Notes: generated from the letters alone by a model not told the origin. Positions 51,132 through 61,228 are shown, numbered from the stretch's first letter. The stretch is 64,000 nucleotides of DNA from Stappia sp. BW2 (GCF_008107695.1 NZ_VIRG01000036.1:434001-498000); one strand, 5' to 3'. A program made the numbers and translations.

Positions 51132-52091
51132 TTAGTTGGATTGCCCCATTTCCTTGGCGATTTCCTGATAGGCCGTGAAATTCTCGGCAATCGTTTTCTT
51201 CAGGTCTTCGCCAGACATGATGCGAACCGGCTGACTGAGCTTGGTCATGAATGACTTGAACTCATCGGAACTGGCTACTTCCGTGAAGGTTTCTTCCAGC
51301 TTCGCAAGAATTGCCGGATCGGTTCCAGCCGGCGCGAGGATGCCCACGATCGAGGGAAATTCGGCGTTGTAGCCAAGGTCCTTCAGCGCTGGCGCGTCAG
51401 GAAATTCCGGGTCGCGCGTTCCGTCCAGAACCGCCAGAAGGCGAAGCTGATCGTCTTTCACCAAATCGCGATAAGCCGGAACAAGCGCGACGTCGACATG
51501 GCCTCCCAAGACGGCGGCCGTTGCGGCAGAAGCACCGTCGAAAGGTACGTGCTGAAGGGCCCCGCCGGACTGGTTGGCAACAGATGCGAACGCCAGATGC
51601 GCTCCGCCCATGGCGCCCGCGGTGCCATAGGTCAAGGCCGAGCCGGACTTGGAAGCTTCGATCAGGTCTTCAAAACTCTTGTATGGGGAATCCGCTTTCA
51701 CGAGCACGCCGTGATAAGGGCCGGAATAGTTCAGAACCGGAGCGAAATCCGTCAATGTGTCATAGCCAACCGGGCGCAGGGCAGGCGTGACGAAGGAAGG
51801 CGACGACGTTGCTGCGATGAGCGTGTAGCCGTCGGGATCCGCCGCAGCAACCGCACGCATGGCATTCGTGCCGCTGCCACCCGGCATATTTTCGACAACA
51901 ACCGGCTAACCCAGCAACTTTTCTGCCTGTGATGCCAGCTGACGGGCCGAAGTGTCGGTCGTTCCACCGGCTCCGTAAGGAATGACGATCTTGATGGCAC
52001 GGCTCGGATAGTCATCCGCCGCATGCGCGGCAAAGGGCGAGAGCAGCATGGTTGCGGCAAGCGCAAGGCCGAAACGGCGTGTGATTTTCAT
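51132..52091 (-). pseudogene. tctC: tctC with an in-frame amber codon
   Basis: From ATG 52091 (MKITRRFGLALAATMLLSPF signal peptide; GGAGGAA upstream) the frame reads IKIVIPYGAGGTTDTSARQL to KLLG, meets TAG at 51908-51906, and continues in the same frame as PVVVENMPGGSGTNAMRAVA through a complete C-terminal domain to 51132. The family has Gln or Lys at this spot (GQPVVVENxPGG), so a CAG-to-TAG change is the simplest explanation. About 319 residues would be made by read-through. Without it only about 60 residues are produced. Readthrough or amber suppression cannot be excluded. Confidence 0.85.
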
Positions 52092-52539
52092 GTTTTCCTC
52101 CACAAGTGACCGCTCTCACCGGCGTCAAATCATGAACGCAGGAAAACTGAAGCGATCAGAATTTCTTAATTTCGACACTTCGTAACGCAATCCCGTTGGC
52201 GTAGTCGATACGCCGAATTCGGTCACGAGCTTCATCAGCCTAAAGAAGTGTCAGCCTCCAGGGCCGCATCATATGCGGAGTTGCGCTTAACAAAAGCGCG
52301 TAATTTTTCACATTAAGATTAGAAAAACTGCATCAAAGAGAGCGGATATGTACCGCGCGTGTCGCAAAGTGCCTTGAATTTTCCCTCCGGAAAGAACGCG
52401 CCTTTATCTGAAGGTCAACGGCGTTTCGCATCCTACGTTCGAACTGACGTGCATTTAAAGCGCGAGACAAAGCAAGTGCTGGCGCCTGAGAACTGTGCTA
52501 GCATTTCCTAAGATCAAAATCGCGAGGAGGAGCGGGATT
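52092..52539. other. divergent promoter region of tctC and araC-type gene
   Basis: 448 bases. Locally AT-rich around 52290-52340. No gene recognised. A start for the AraC gene at GTG 52495 would shorten the region. Confidence 0.4.
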
Positions 52540-53550
52540 TTGTTGCACGACGCCCTCTTGCGGGATGCCGGAGGTCGGTTGATCCGCCACGGATCCGCCA
52601 CGCGGTCCGCAGATTGGGACGAGGTGGAGGCCTTCTGCCAATCGGTCTACATGCCTTACAGGGTGCGGCCACTGGTGAGGTTTTCACGCCCGGACGCCAC
52701 AATGATAAGTGCCCGTGCAGGGCGCCTGACCATGACGCGTTTTTCCTACGGCACGGGAATCCATCTCGACCAGTTCGATCCGCAGGCCGGAAACATTCTC
52801 GTGCTGAACACGTTGCAAGGGGCGCTTGACCACCAGACGGATGGCGGATCGGTCGCCGCCGGCGCCGGGGACAGTTTCGTGGTGGATTGTTCGCGAACGG
52901 AATACTGGCTGGAAGGCAATCCAGACCATATGCAACTGAACCTGACCATCCCGCATCAAGTCATCGCCGAGACGGCAGAACGCTGGTTCGGTTTCGTACC
53001 GGATGACGGGTTATGGACGCGGCGGGTCAAGTTCGGTGGACCGGGCTCAACCTGGTTGTCGTTACTGGACTACGCAGCGCGGACGTTGGTTCAGGCCGGC
53101 AGCGGTGCAAGCGATGCTGCCATGGCGCGTCACATCGAAGAGATGCTCTGCGTCGAATTGCTCCGGCAGTGGGCCGGGGCGGCGGGATTTTCCCTGCAAA
53201 ATGGCGCGCGCTGTGCAGCACCTGGATATGTCCGCCGGGCAGAGGAAATCATGGAAGCCGAAGCCCGCGAAGCCCCCTCCATCGGCGATGTCGCCCGGCG
53301 TGTGGGCGTCTCGGCGCGGACGCTTTCGGGTGGGTTCAGCCGGTTCCGCGGCCTGTCGCCGCGTGCCTTCCTTGCGGCGCGACGGCTGGAAGGCTTCCGC
53401 AGGGACCTGGAGACGCGACCAGAGGAAGAAACTGTAACCGCGATTGCCAGCACCTGGGGGTTCAGCAATTTCGGCGCGCTGGCCGGGCGCTATCGCGAAC
53501 GGTTTGGCGAAATGCCCTCGCAGACGCGGGCGCGGGGCGCGCGCAGGTAA
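52540..53550 (+). CDS. AraC family regulator, first of the BVMO/hydrolase island
   Basis: About 336 residues. An AraC-binding-2-type N-terminal domain ([38 protein letters not shown]) and the C-terminal double HTH ([46 protein letters not shown] then [30 protein letters not shown]). The TTG at 52540 lies nine bases after AGGAGG and is my preferred start; GTG 52495 is an alternative. Located 95 bases before the hydrolase gene it probably controls. Confidence 0.88.
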   Translation: MLHDALLRDAGGRLIRHGSATRSADWDEVEAFCQSVYMPYRVRPLVRFSRPDATMISARAGRLTMTRFSYGTGIHLDQFDPQAGNILVLNTLQGALDHQTDGGSVAAGAGDSFVVDCSRTEYWLEGNPDHMQLNLTIPHQVIAETAERWFGFVPDDGLWTRRVKFGGPGSTWLSLLDYAARTLVQAGSGASDAAMARHIEEMLCVELLRQWAGAAGFSLQNGARCAAPGYVRRAEEIMEAEAREAPSIGDVARRVGVSARTLSGGFSRFRGLSPRAFLAARRLEGFRRDLETRPEEETVTAIASTWGFSNFGALAGRYRERFGEMPSQTRARGARR

Positions 53551-53645
53551 ATCGGCTTCCGAATTCGGACAGGTCCTGCCGCTGGGTGACAGCCCGGCCC
53601 TCATTGGACAGGCATTCTCGGATGCACTGTTCAAGGGAGGACATC

Positions 53646-54845
53646 ATGAAGGACATTCACACCGAAAACCTCGTATCGGCACTGGACAAGGTCTTGCGCG
53701 GAGTTACCACGGGACCGGCACGCGTTCCGGGCGTCGTTGCAATGGTCACGAACAGGGAGAACGACATCTACAGCGGCGCGGCGGGAGAACGTCGGCTGGG
53801 CGATGAGGAGATGACAGAGGATACGGTTTTTGCCATCTTTTCCACCACCAAGGCCATCACGGGAACCTGCGCGCTGCAATGCGTGGAGGAAGAACTGCTG
53901 GATCTTGACGCGCCCGCAAAGGACTACGCGCCCGCCCTCGGCGACCTGCAAGTGCTGGAGGGCTTCGACGCCAACGGCCAGCCGCGCTTGCGCGCGCCGA
54001 AATCCGACGTCACGACCCGGCAGTTGCTGCTGCACACGGGCGGTTTCGGCTACGACTTCTTCAACGAGCTTTACAAGCGCATGGCCGAGGAGCACGGCCA
54101 GCCGTCGGTCGTCACCGGCACCCGCGCTGCCATCGAGACCCCACTGCTTTTCGACCCGGGCGAGAAATGGGAATATGGCACCAACATCGACTGGGTCGGG
54201 CAGGTGGTCGAGGGTATCCGGGGCAAGCGGCTGGGCGAGGTCATGCGGGAGCGGGTCTTCGACCAGCTTGCCATGGACGAGATCGCCTTTACGCGCTCCG
54301 ACGCGATGAAGGCCCGTACAGCCACGATACACGCGCGCAGCGAAGATGGGTCGCTGACGCCGATGGATGATTTCGCCCTGCCGGACAACCCCGAGGTCGA
54401 CATGGGTGGTCACGGTCTCTACGGCACGATCCCCGAGTACATGAAGTTCATCCGCATGTGGCTGAACGACGGCAACGGTCCCACAGGCAGGGTACTGAAG
54501 CCCGAGACCGTCGAATGGGCGGTGAAGGGCGGTCTTACCCCGCCGCAGAAGGTGGTGATGCTGCCGGGTGTGATCCCGTCGCTTTCGAACGACGCGGAGT
54601 TCTTCCCGGGCCTCGGCAAGGACTGGTCCTATACCTTCATGGTCAATACCGAGGAAGCCCCCACCGGCCGGCCTGCGGGCGCCATCGGCTGGGCCGGGCT
54701 GGCGAACAGCTTCTACTGGATCGACCGTGCCTCCGGCGTGGGAGGTTACTGGGCGACACAGATCCTTCCCTTCGGCGACCCGACCTCCTTTACCGGCTAC
54801 CTCGATTTCGAGACTGCGGTCTACGACGCGATCCGCAACAGCTGA
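53646..54845 (+). CDS. Serine hydrolase of the class C beta-lactamase/EstB family
   Basis: A 399-residue protein. [17 protein letters not shown] gives the SxxK nucleophile motif (about residues 63-66), [15 protein letters not shown] follows the family pattern LLxHTSG, and [16 protein letters not shown] holds the Tyr of the second motif (YxN-like). C-terminal [22 protein letters not shown] (the family W-G...G region, HxG replaced by GWAG) completes the fold. It lacks a signal peptide. EstB-type members are esterases rather than beta-lactamases; next to a BVMO it may hydrolyse the ester or lactone product. AAGGGAGGA precedes ATG 53646. Confidence 0.88.
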   Translation: MKDIHTENLVSALDKVLRGVTTGPARVPGVVAMVTNRENDIYSGAAGERRLGDEEMTEDTVFAIFSTTKAITGTCALQCVEEELLDLDAPAKDYAPALGDLQVLEGFDANGQPRLRAPKSDVTTRQLLLHTGGFGYDFFNELYKRMAEEHGQPSVVTGTRAAIETPLLFDPGEKWEYGTNIDWVGQVVEGIRGKRLGEVMRERVFDQLAMDEIAFTRSDAMKARTATIHARSEDGSLTPMDDFALPDNPEVDMGGHGLYGTIPEYMKFIRMWLNDGNGPTGRVLKPETVEWAVKGGLTPPQKVVMLPGVIPSLSNDAEFFPGLGKDWSYTFMVNTEEAPTGRPAGAIGWAGLANSFYWIDRASGVGGYWATQILPFGDPTSFTGYLDFETAVYDAIRNS

Positions 54846-54856
54846 TCTACTCTGCA

Positions 54857-54890
54857 CGGGGGCGGCACAACCGCCCCCGATTTCGTTTTC
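54857..54890 (+). terminator. rho-independent terminator after the serine hydrolase
   Basis: Nine-bp perfect stem CGGGGGCGG (54857-54865) / CCGCCCCCG (54871-54879) with a CACAA loop, followed by ATTTCGTTTTC. Separates the hydrolase from the next regulator gene. Confidence 0.85.
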
Positions 54891-54916
54891 GCATGTCTTT
54901 GGGAGGAGGATGCGTA

Positions 54917-55801
54917 ATGAGCGAGTTCATCAATTACCAGGAACTGCCCGACTGGGTGCCGGGCCGGGTCTTGCTGGCCAGCGACGGGCTCGGCTGGAAG
55001 AACGTGGCCTGTCGGTCTTACCATTACGAAGGTCAGGACGTGATCGTGCCGAGCATGAAGGACTTCTTGCTCGTTGGCTATCGCAACGGGGTTACGCCGA
55101 TGCAGCGCCGCTATGAAGGACGCTGGACCCGCGAGACACTCGGACCCGGCGCTGCTTCGCTTTTGACCCGGGCACAGCGTGTGAACTGGAACTGGATAGA
55201 GCCCATCGATGTCACTCATGTCTACCTGTCCGGCGCGCTGGTGGCAGAAGTGGCAAGCGAGGTGCTGGACTGCGCTGTCACGGAGGTGTCTCTCGCCGAT
55301 GTGCTGCGCACGGAAGACCCTGTCATGACGCTGGCCATGGAGCAGATCGCGCGAGAGGCCGAGACAAAGGGCCTCGGCGGAGCGCTCTATGTCGACAGCG
55401 TGTCACGGGCGCTGGTCGTTCATCTGCTGCGGCGCTATGCCGATATCCGAAGGCCGGTCACAGGTACGGATGGTGCGCTGACCGCAACACAACAACGCCA
55501 GATCGTAGAGTTCATCGATACCCATCTCGCCAGCGGGCTTGACCTGAAGTCCATGGCGGATGCGCTGGGTCTGACACCCTGCCTGTTCGCCCGCCAGTTC
55601 CGCAGCAGCTTCGGCAAACCGCCCTATGCCTTTGTCACCGCACAGCGCATGGCGCGGGCACAGCGCCTTCTTGCATCCACGGATGCACCGATAAAGACCG
55701 TCGCACTCGATTGCGGCTTCTCCGACCAGGCCCATCTGACGCGGATGTTCCGTGTTGCCATCGGCAAGACGCCCGCCGTCTTTCGGCGGCAGGCTCAATA
55801 G
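54917..55801 (+). CDS. AraC family regulator, second of the BVMO/hydrolase island
   Basis: 294 residues from ATG 54917 (GGGAGGAGG upstream). A cupin-poor N-terminal part (SEFINYQELPDWVPGRVLLA) and a C-terminal AraC HTH pair (IDTHLASGLDLKSMADALGLTPCLFARQFRSSFGKPPYAFVTAQRMARAQRLL, then IKTVALDCGFSDQAHLTRMFRVAIGKTPAVFR). It is convergent with the BVMO gene, 72 bases apart. Unlike the first AraC, it belongs to the SoxS/XylS-like short-inducer type. Confidence 0.9.
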   Translation: MSEFINYQELPDWVPGRVLLASDGLGWKNVACRSYHYEGQDVIVPSMKDFLLVGYRNGVTPMQRRYEGRWTRETLGPGAASLLTRAQRVNWNWIEPIDVTHVYLSGALVAEVASEVLDCAVTEVSLADVLRTEDPVMTLAMEQIAREAETKGLGGALYVDSVSRALVVHLLRRYADIRRPVTGTDGALTATQQRQIVEFIDTHLASGLDLKSMADALGLTPCLFARQFRSSFGKPPYAFVTAQRMARAQRLLASTDAPIKTVALDCGFSDQAHLTRMFRVAIGKTPAVFRRQAQ

Positions 55802-55872
55802 GCCACCGGTCGGCGCCGGACGCAATGGTCAAGGCACGGCGGGTCCCAGGGCAAGACCCGCCGCAACCAGGA

Positions 55873-57507
55873 TCACTCTGCCGGTTCTGTCACCATGGGC
55901 ACCTTTGTCATGGCAAACCCCTCGTAGCCCTTGTCGGCGATCTCCTGGCACTTCGCCCGGTACGTCCCGACGCCGCCCGTGTAGGACAGGACACGGCGCG
56001 GTTTGCCCGCCACGTTCGCGCCGTTGTACCAACTGTTCGTCTTCGCGATCAGTGTGGCATTCGCCGTCTCGTCGTGATGCCTCACCCAGGCGTCCTCAGC
56101 TTCTGCGGTGGGTTCCATCACCGAGGCCCCGTTGGCGCGTATGGCCCTGATGCACTCCGTGATCCACTCGGTCTGCTGTTGCAGGCAGGTGGTCATGTTG
56201 CAGAGTGCAGCGGAGGGTGCGAGCGGTGCACCCGTCATGAAAAAGTTGGGAAAGCCGTACTTCTGCATACCCAGGGTGGTGCGGATGTCCTTGTCCCACT
56301 CGTCCTTCAGCGTCATGCCGTCACGCCCGTGAATGTCGATCCGAGACAGGGCGCCAGAGCCCGCGTCGAAGCCGACTGCCATGATGATCACGTCGAGCGG
56401 GTAGATCGTCCCGTCCTTCAGTTTCACGCCCTCTGGGACGATCTCGGCAATCGGATTTTCCTTCACGGGGACAGCCTGGACGTTGTCCTGCAGGTAGACC
56501 TCAAGGTAGTTCGACTCCAGCGGCACGCGGTGGGTTCCGAAGCCATAATCGCCCTTCTTTGGCACGAGGATATCGATCAGCTTCGGGTCCTTCAGCCGGG
56601 CTTTCATCTTCTCCCGCACGAACTCGCTGATCTCCTCATTGACCGCCTCGTCGAAGAACATTTCGCCGAAGGACGCCAGCCAGAGTTTCAGCGAACCGTC
56701 AGCGTGTGTCTCTTCGAGGATCGCGCGGCGCTCTTCGGGCGTGCAATCGGCCCAGGTGTGCTCGAAGTCGTACTCGAAGCCGGTGAAGGTCCTCGGCAGG
56801 TTCGAGGTCAGTTCGTCCCATCGCGCCTTGTAGGCGGCCGCATCGGCCGGCCCGTATTTGGGGTTCTTCATCGGCAGCACATATTGCGGCGTACGCACGA
56901 AGACGGTCATCGATCCCACGACAGGCGCGATGGTCTGGATCACCTGGATGCCGGTCGCACCGATGCCGATGACGCCCACGCGCTTGCCGTCAAGATCGAG
57001 CCCGGCCTTCGGGTAGCGCCCGGTGTGAACGATCTGGCCCTTGAAACTGTCCTGCCCGGGAAAGCGATCCGTCAACGGCGCGGACAGCATCCCGGTGCAA
57101 CCGATCAGGAACTGCGTGTCATAGGTATCGCCGGTATCCGTCTCTACCGTCCAGCGCCCCGTGTCCTCGCCGTAGACCGCCTTCGTCACCTTGGACGAGA
57201 AGGTAATATCCTTGCGAAGATCCAACCGGTCGGTCACGTAGTGCAACCAGCGCTCGATCTCCGGCTGTGTCGGAAAACGTTCGGACCATGTCCAGTCCTT
57301 GTAGAGCTTTTCGTCGAACAGGTACTGGTAGATGTAGCTCTCGCTGTCGAACTTGGCGCCAGGATAGCGGTTCCAGTACCACGTCCCGCCCACGTCGGAG
57401 CCCGCCTCAACCCCGTGCACCGCCATACCCATCTCGCGCAGCTGGTGAAGCTGGTACAACCCCGCCACGCCGGCACCGATTACAAGGGCATCAATCTTGC
57501 GCTTCAT
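55873..57507 (-). CDS. Flavin-dependent Baeyer-Villiger monooxygenase
   Basis: A 544-residue FAD/NADPH enzyme. The N-terminal FAD motif VIGAGVAGLYQLHQL (GxGxxG, about 10-15), then GTWYWNRYPGAKFDSESYIY (typical of cyclohexanone-type BVMOs), the BVMO fingerprint FKGQIVHTGRYP (FxGxxxHxxxxP, near 155), and the second Rossmann motif VGVIGIGATGIQVIQ for NADPH. It inserts oxygen next to a ketone to give an ester or lactone. Position near a serine hydrolase and two AraC regulators fits a ketone-degrading island. Convergent with the second AraC gene. Confidence 0.92.
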   Translation of the reverse strand: MKRKIDALVIGAGVAGLYQLHQLREMGMAVHGVEAGSDVGGTWYWNRYPGAKFDSESYIYQYLFDEKLYKDWTWSERFPTQPEIERWLHYVTDRLDLRKDITFSSKVTKAVYGEDTGRWTVETDTGDTYDTQFLIGCTGMLSAPLTDRFPGQDSFKGQIVHTGRYPKAGLDLDGKRVGVIGIGATGIQVIQTIAPVVGSMTVFVRTPQYVLPMKNPKYGPADAAAYKARWDELTSNLPRTFTGFEYDFEHTWADCTPEERRAILEETHADGSLKLWLASFGEMFFDEAVNEEISEFVREKMKARLKDPKLIDILVPKKGDYGFGTHRVPLESNYLEVYLQDNVQAVPVKENPIAEIVPEGVKLKDGTIYPLDVIIMAVGFDAGSGALSRIDIHGRDGMTLKDEWDKDIRTTLGMQKYGFPNFFMTGAPLAPSAALCNMTTCLQQQTEWITECIRAIRANGASVMEPTAEAEDAWVRHHDETANATLIAKTNSWYNGANVAGKPRRVLSYTGGVGTYRAKCQEIADKGYEGFAMTKVPMVTEPAE

Positions 57508-58248
57508 CTCTCTCTCCCATCAAGTTTCATCGCAGCCGGTGCGGCCTCCTTTACCGCGGGACCGCTGCGGAGGATCGAGGCTAGACGTGAGAGGGCCGGC
57601 ACGTATTGAACGTTTCGTCTTCGCGCTTTGAACGAAACGAACGAGGATACCGGGCCTTTAAAACCAGCGAAGGGTTTCAAGAAGGCCCTGCAGCCAGCCG
57701 TCCAGGCGTTTGGTTCCGGCACTGGATGGATCAGGAAAGCTTTGTCGGACCACGAAATTTACGACCAGATGCAGCAGGGGAGAGGACGACGAGTGCTTCT
57801 TTTGACCTGTTGTGTGCCCGCTAGGTAGCCGCAGGCCCATTGAGAAAAACAGTCCGTATGCGTCAGTAGTGAGATCCAAATCGCGCTCACTCTCCCAGAA
57901 GGTTCTGGTCTCTCACGGGGCTATTCCGGCGTATCTGAGTTCAGCAAAATCTACCGTTTCTATCTTGTGCGGAAGGCCACAAATCGTTGGAGGTCAGTAA
58001 AGTCCGCAAGGTGAGGCTTGGCAACGGCAGCTTTGTCCAATCAGCCGCCGTCTTGCGGCAACGGCCTTCGCGAATGCAACGAATAGCGGCTTCGCAGATG
58101 CATCCCGGTATCATCCAGCCATGTGGATGTCGGCAAAGGGCCGGAGCGAGGCCAGTGAAGTCGATTGGATACAGCGGACCTGCTGCGCCGTAGCAGATCC
58201 TCTTCGGGCTCAAGAGGACCGATGCTGCGCATGTTTCGAACGGCTGCT
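57508..58248. other. gene-poor region
   Basis: About 740 bases between the BVMO start and the dioxygenase-like gene. Small frames on both strands show no family resemblance. Nothing recognised. Confidence 0.45.
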
Positions 58249-58590
58249 TTAGTTGAACATTGTCAAGTTCAAGGGTTGTGCTTCGCCAAGCCAGAATGCG
58301 TTGCGGGTGTGATCAAGGAGATGATCGTCGCTTTTCCCGTGACAGAAGACAATCAGGTCACCTCGATTTTCCATCAACCAGGGCAAGAGCTTCCCGAATT
58401 GTTCAGGGCTGCAATCCAGTTGGCAGGATGGCATTGAGTGCGGGCCCACAGGTCGCGAGTGCGCACGCCCCATATCGACGCCAAACAGCTCTGCGGCTCG
58501 CCTGCATAAGCTGTGTGCTGCCTCAGCGGAGGACGGTTCGAAGTAAACATGGGCGTGAAACCCTGTGATCGTAGATTGCGTCACAGACAT
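58249..58590 (-). CDS. DOPA 4,5-dioxygenase family protein
   Basis: 113 residues with the family patterns GFHAHVYFEPSSAEAA (His-x-His metal ligand near residues 12-14) and PVGPHSMPSCQLDCSPEQFG. Small cytoplasmic proteins of this group resemble the fungal/plant DOPA extradiol dioxygenases; bacterial members have unknown substrates. The gene follows an SRPBCC pseudogene by 18 bases on the same strand, suggesting a formerly joint transcript. Confidence 0.88.
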   Translation of the reverse strand: MSVTQSTITGFHAHVYFEPSSAEAAHSLCRRAAELFGVDMGRAHSRPVGPHSMPSCQLDCSPEQFGKLLPWLMENRGDLIVFCHGKSDDHLLDHTRNAFWLGEAQPLNLTMFN

Positions 58591-58608
58591 TCCAATGTCC
58601 TTTCTTGT

Positions 58609-59068
58609 TTAAGCGTGCGCTTGGGCAGCATCGCTTGTCAGGATCTCAAGCCGGGAACCGTGCCGCTTGCGGTACATTAAGCAGGCCCATGCAGTCTAAA
58701 TCGGTGCCATGATGCCGGCGGTTATCTCGATATGTTCTTTAAGACGGTAGCCGCCAGCATGTTGCGCAATCACAGCCGGGGAATGTTGCCAGTATTTGAC
58801 TTTCCGCTCCAATTTCATTGGAGCGGGAGGTCATGTTGTCCTCATCACAGTCGATGACTGTCATCTCTTGGCGCTGATACGGCATCTTTCCAAGCAGCGA
58901 GACCTGAACCTTGAGCTGCTGCCCCTGGTGAATTGCGCCTGATGGAAAGTGACAAAAAGTCAGGAGACCCGAGGTGACGATTTCGAGATAATCCGGATCT
59001 GTCGCCACTTTGCAAACCTGTCGCGCCGATGAGGAATAGTGATGGGCCAGATGCAGGGTTTTCGTCAT
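58609..59068 (-). pseudogene. SRPBCC-family protein, frameshifted and with a stop codon
   Basis: From ATG 59068 the frame gives LHLAHHYSSSARQVCKVATD, GKMPYQRQEMTVIDCDEDNM and TSRSNEIGAE, typical of an SRPBCC (START-like) ligand-binding protein. Near 58806 the family match moves to another frame: VKYWQHSPAVIAQHAGGYRL, KEHIEITAGIMAPI, then TAG at 58698-58696, then TAWACLMYRKRHGSRLEILT to TAA 58609-58611. So the gene has a single-base shift and a nonsense codon. A complete copy would have about 150 residues. Neighbours: DOPA dioxygenase-like protein and DJ-1. Confidence 0.8.
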
Positions 59069-59101
59069 GGTGTCATCGTTGACCGTGCCGCATGGAAGCC
59101 G

Positions 59102-59866
59102 TCAGCCGTTTGGGCGGCCATGTCTCTCAAGCAAACGCGTGAAGTAAAGGGTATCCGCAACTTCCTGAGATTGCTCTGGCCCCACGAGGTTTTTGAGAAG
59201 CTCAATGGCAGCTGCGTAACTGACCAAGGATCCGTTGCTGGTCACAACGTTGCTGTCCACCACAACGGTGGCGCCGATGTCGACCTTGACCCAGGGATGG
59301 TTCAGCTTCAACCAGACCTCACCTCCGGGATAAGTGGTGACATTGACACCGTTCAACAGACCCGTCGCGGCCAGGACATAAACCCCGGAACAGTTGCTTG
59401 CAATCCAGTCTGCCTGCGTCGCCTGTTCCGTGACAAATGCCATGAAGTCCTGATCCTCAAGAATGGGGTCCATGTCATAGCGGCTTCCGACGATGATCAC
59501 ATCCAGATCAGGTGCATCTGCAATCCCGTAATCCGCCTGCAGGGTCAGCCCTTCATGGGTCGTGACCAGGCCGGCCTCTGGCGCGATGGTGACAATCTCA
59601 TAGCCTGCGATGATCTCGTTTTCGATGGCAACACCAAAGACCTCGAGCGGGGCAACCACATCGCTGGTCAGAACGCCGTCAAACAACATCACTCCGATCC
59701 GCTGCGGGGTGTCATCCTCGGCCAGGGAGGGCTGCGCCCCGACGAGCAACGCAATCAAGATCGTGAGGCATTGAAACACAACTCTGACGGGGTCAGGGAG
59801 GAATGACGCCGTGCGCAATCGTTGTGAAAGAAGTGCTGGGTTTGGAAGGCAGTTTTCTCGCGTCAT
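59102..59866 (-). CDS. Exported DJ-1/PfpI family protein
   Basis: 254 residues. The N-terminus has a long basic region followed by a hydrophobic segment (VVFQCLTILIALLVGAQPSLAEDD), so it is probably exported with cleavage near residue 50. DJ-1 fold: IGVMLFDGVLTSDVVAPLEVFG, DLDVIIVGSRYDM, and the nucleophile elbow IASNCSGVYVLAATGLLNG with Cys. This resembles the isonitrile-hydratase/AraC-N-terminal type. Periplasmic DJ-1 proteins are unusual. Next gene azoR is 85 bases upstream on the same strand. Confidence 0.85.
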   Translation of the reverse strand: MTRENCLPNPALLSQRLRTASFLPDPVRVVFQCLTILIALLVGAQPSLAEDDTPQRIGVMLFDGVLTSDVVAPLEVFGVAIENEIIAGYEIVTIAPEAGLVTTHEGLTLQADYGIADAPDLDVIIVGSRYDMDPILEDQDFMAFVTEQATQADWIASNCSGVYVLAATGLLNGVNVTTYPGGEVWLKLNHPWVKVDIGATVVVDSNVVTSNGSLVSYAAAIELLKNLVGPEQSQEVADTLYFTRLLERHGRPNG

Positions 59867-59951
59867 GAGAAGCCCTTAGTCCTTGATGGGGAAAGAGGAA
59901 GGAGATGCGCCGGACGGAAGCGCCGGCGCATCCGAGTTCGTGTTTGAACGG

Positions 59952-60557
59952 CTAAAGCTGCGCCATTGCGGCGCTGAACTGCGCCTCTGGGTCAGCAGTC
60001 ACCATGGAAGGCTGGAAGCGGATGAACCGAGCCTCTTTCACGCCGATTTTGTGCAGCCACCATTCCAGATAACGTGCATGAAAATCCTGGCCAAAGCGCG
60101 GATCAATACCGGGCTCCCAAACCGCGCTGGAGACAATCACTGTCGCCGTCTTGCCCATTAGAAGGCCGCTATACCCTGTTGCCGGTGCAAAACCGTAGAG
60201 CATTCCAGGCTGCGTGATGATGTCGATATATTGCTTCAAGCGATAGGGAATACCGCTGTTCCACATGGGCACATTGAACACATAGTGATCTGCTTCAATG
60301 AACCGGTTGGTGATTTCGGTCAAATGGGACCAGTTTGCCCTTTGATCATCGGTCATCTCTCCCTCGCCAAAGAGGGTCATCTTGGCTGCGGCCCAATCAC
60401 CATCAAATTGCGGCAACGGCTCGTCCCAAAGATCGAGCGTGTCGATCTTCAAGGTGGGGTCGGCCGCGACCCGCTTTTCAATATGGGCCAGGGCAAGCGC
60501 GCGTGACTTTGACTTGTCACCGCGCGGCGAGGCGGAAATGTGCAGGAGTTTCGACAT
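59952..60557 (-). CDS. azoR: FMN-dependent NADH-azoreductase/quinone reductase
   Basis: A 201-residue AzoR: LLHISASPRGDKSKSRALAL (FMN phosphate loop), FNVPMWNSGIPYRLKQYIDI (the PMYNF-like flavin site), and the C-terminal IGVKEARFIRFQP. It reduces azo compounds and quinones by two-electron transfer with NADH and FMN in the cytosol. Typically LysR- or MarR-regulated in response to quinones. Fits the neighbouring redox-stress genes. Confidence 0.93.
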   Translation of the reverse strand: MSKLLHISASPRGDKSKSRALALAHIEKRVAADPTLKIDTLDLWDEPLPQFDGDWAAAKMTLFGEGEMTDDQRANWSHLTEITNRFIEADHYVFNVPMWNSGIPYRLKQYIDIITQPGMLYGFAPATGYSGLLMGKTATVIVSSAVWEPGIDPRFGQDFHARYLEWWLHKIGVKEARFIRFQPSMVTADPEAQFSAAMAQL

Positions 60558-60604
60558 TCTGGCTTAGTTCCCTTTGATTTGTGCCCGCTCACACATGCAG
60601 CGCG

Positions 60605-61189
60605 TCACTGGCGCAGAGCTTCCAGATCGATCTCGACATCAACGATCGGACCAAGGCCAAACGCCTTCAACTGGTTCATTCCGAAATCGGTGCCATCGAT
60701 GGTCGCAGTCGCTGAAAAGCCAGTTTTGATTGTCGAAGCGTCCCAGGGCAGTGGCATTTCATTGTTCCAAACCACGTCCAGCGCGACTTCGCGGCTCACT
60801 CCGATCATGGTCAGGTCGCCATAGACAATCGCCGTCCGTTCGCCCGTCTGCTCGATCCGGGTGCTGTCGAAGGTAATTTCAGGGAACTCGACAATATTCA
60901 GAAAATCGGCACCGCCCATGTCGCGGTCGCGTTGTTCAGAGTTGGTGTCGAGGCTTTCGGACTTAATCACAACGGAGACAGAACTGTTGGTGACGTCGTC
61001 CTTGTCAAATGAGATGTCACCCGAAACATTTCGAAAAATGCCGCGCGCGTTGGCCCATCCGGCGTGATTGACGCTGAAGGTGACCCAGGTGTGATCTTCA
61101 TGGACAGTGTAGTGGTCGGCAGCATGCGCCACAGGAGACGTCGTGATGAACAGAGCAGCTGCAATGGCCTTACGTGAGAAGACAGACAT
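60605..61189 (-). CDS. YceI family periplasmic lipocalin-like protein
   Basis: A 194-residue YceI protein: signal peptide (MSVFSRKAIAAALFITTSPV, cleavage at AHAAD), then the HTWVTFSVNHAGWANARGIF pattern, SGDISFDKDDVTNSSVSVVI, LNIVEFPEITFDSTRIEQTG and DLTMIGVSREVALDVVWN. YceI proteins bind isoprenoid quinones or other long hydrophobic ligands. ATG 61189 is used (AAAGGAT upstream). 39 bases after the membrane-protein gene on the same strand. Confidence 0.92.
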   Translation of the reverse strand: MSVFSRKAIAAALFITTSPVAHAADHYTVHEDHTWVTFSVNHAGWANARGIFRNVSGDISFDKDDVTNSSVSVVIKSESLDTNSEQRDRDMGGADFLNIVEFPEITFDSTRIEQTGERTAIVYGDLTMIGVSREVALDVVWNNEMPLPWDASTIKTGFSATATIDGTDFGMNQLKAFGLGPIVDVEIDLEALRQ

Positions 61190-61228
61190 AGTTGATCCTT
61201 TCAAGAGGTGGTTGGGTGGTTAAAGGGG

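Noticed and set aside
57508-58248. Several 60-90 codon frames on both strands
   Set aside because: No motif, no SD, mutually overlapping, and no partial match to a known family.
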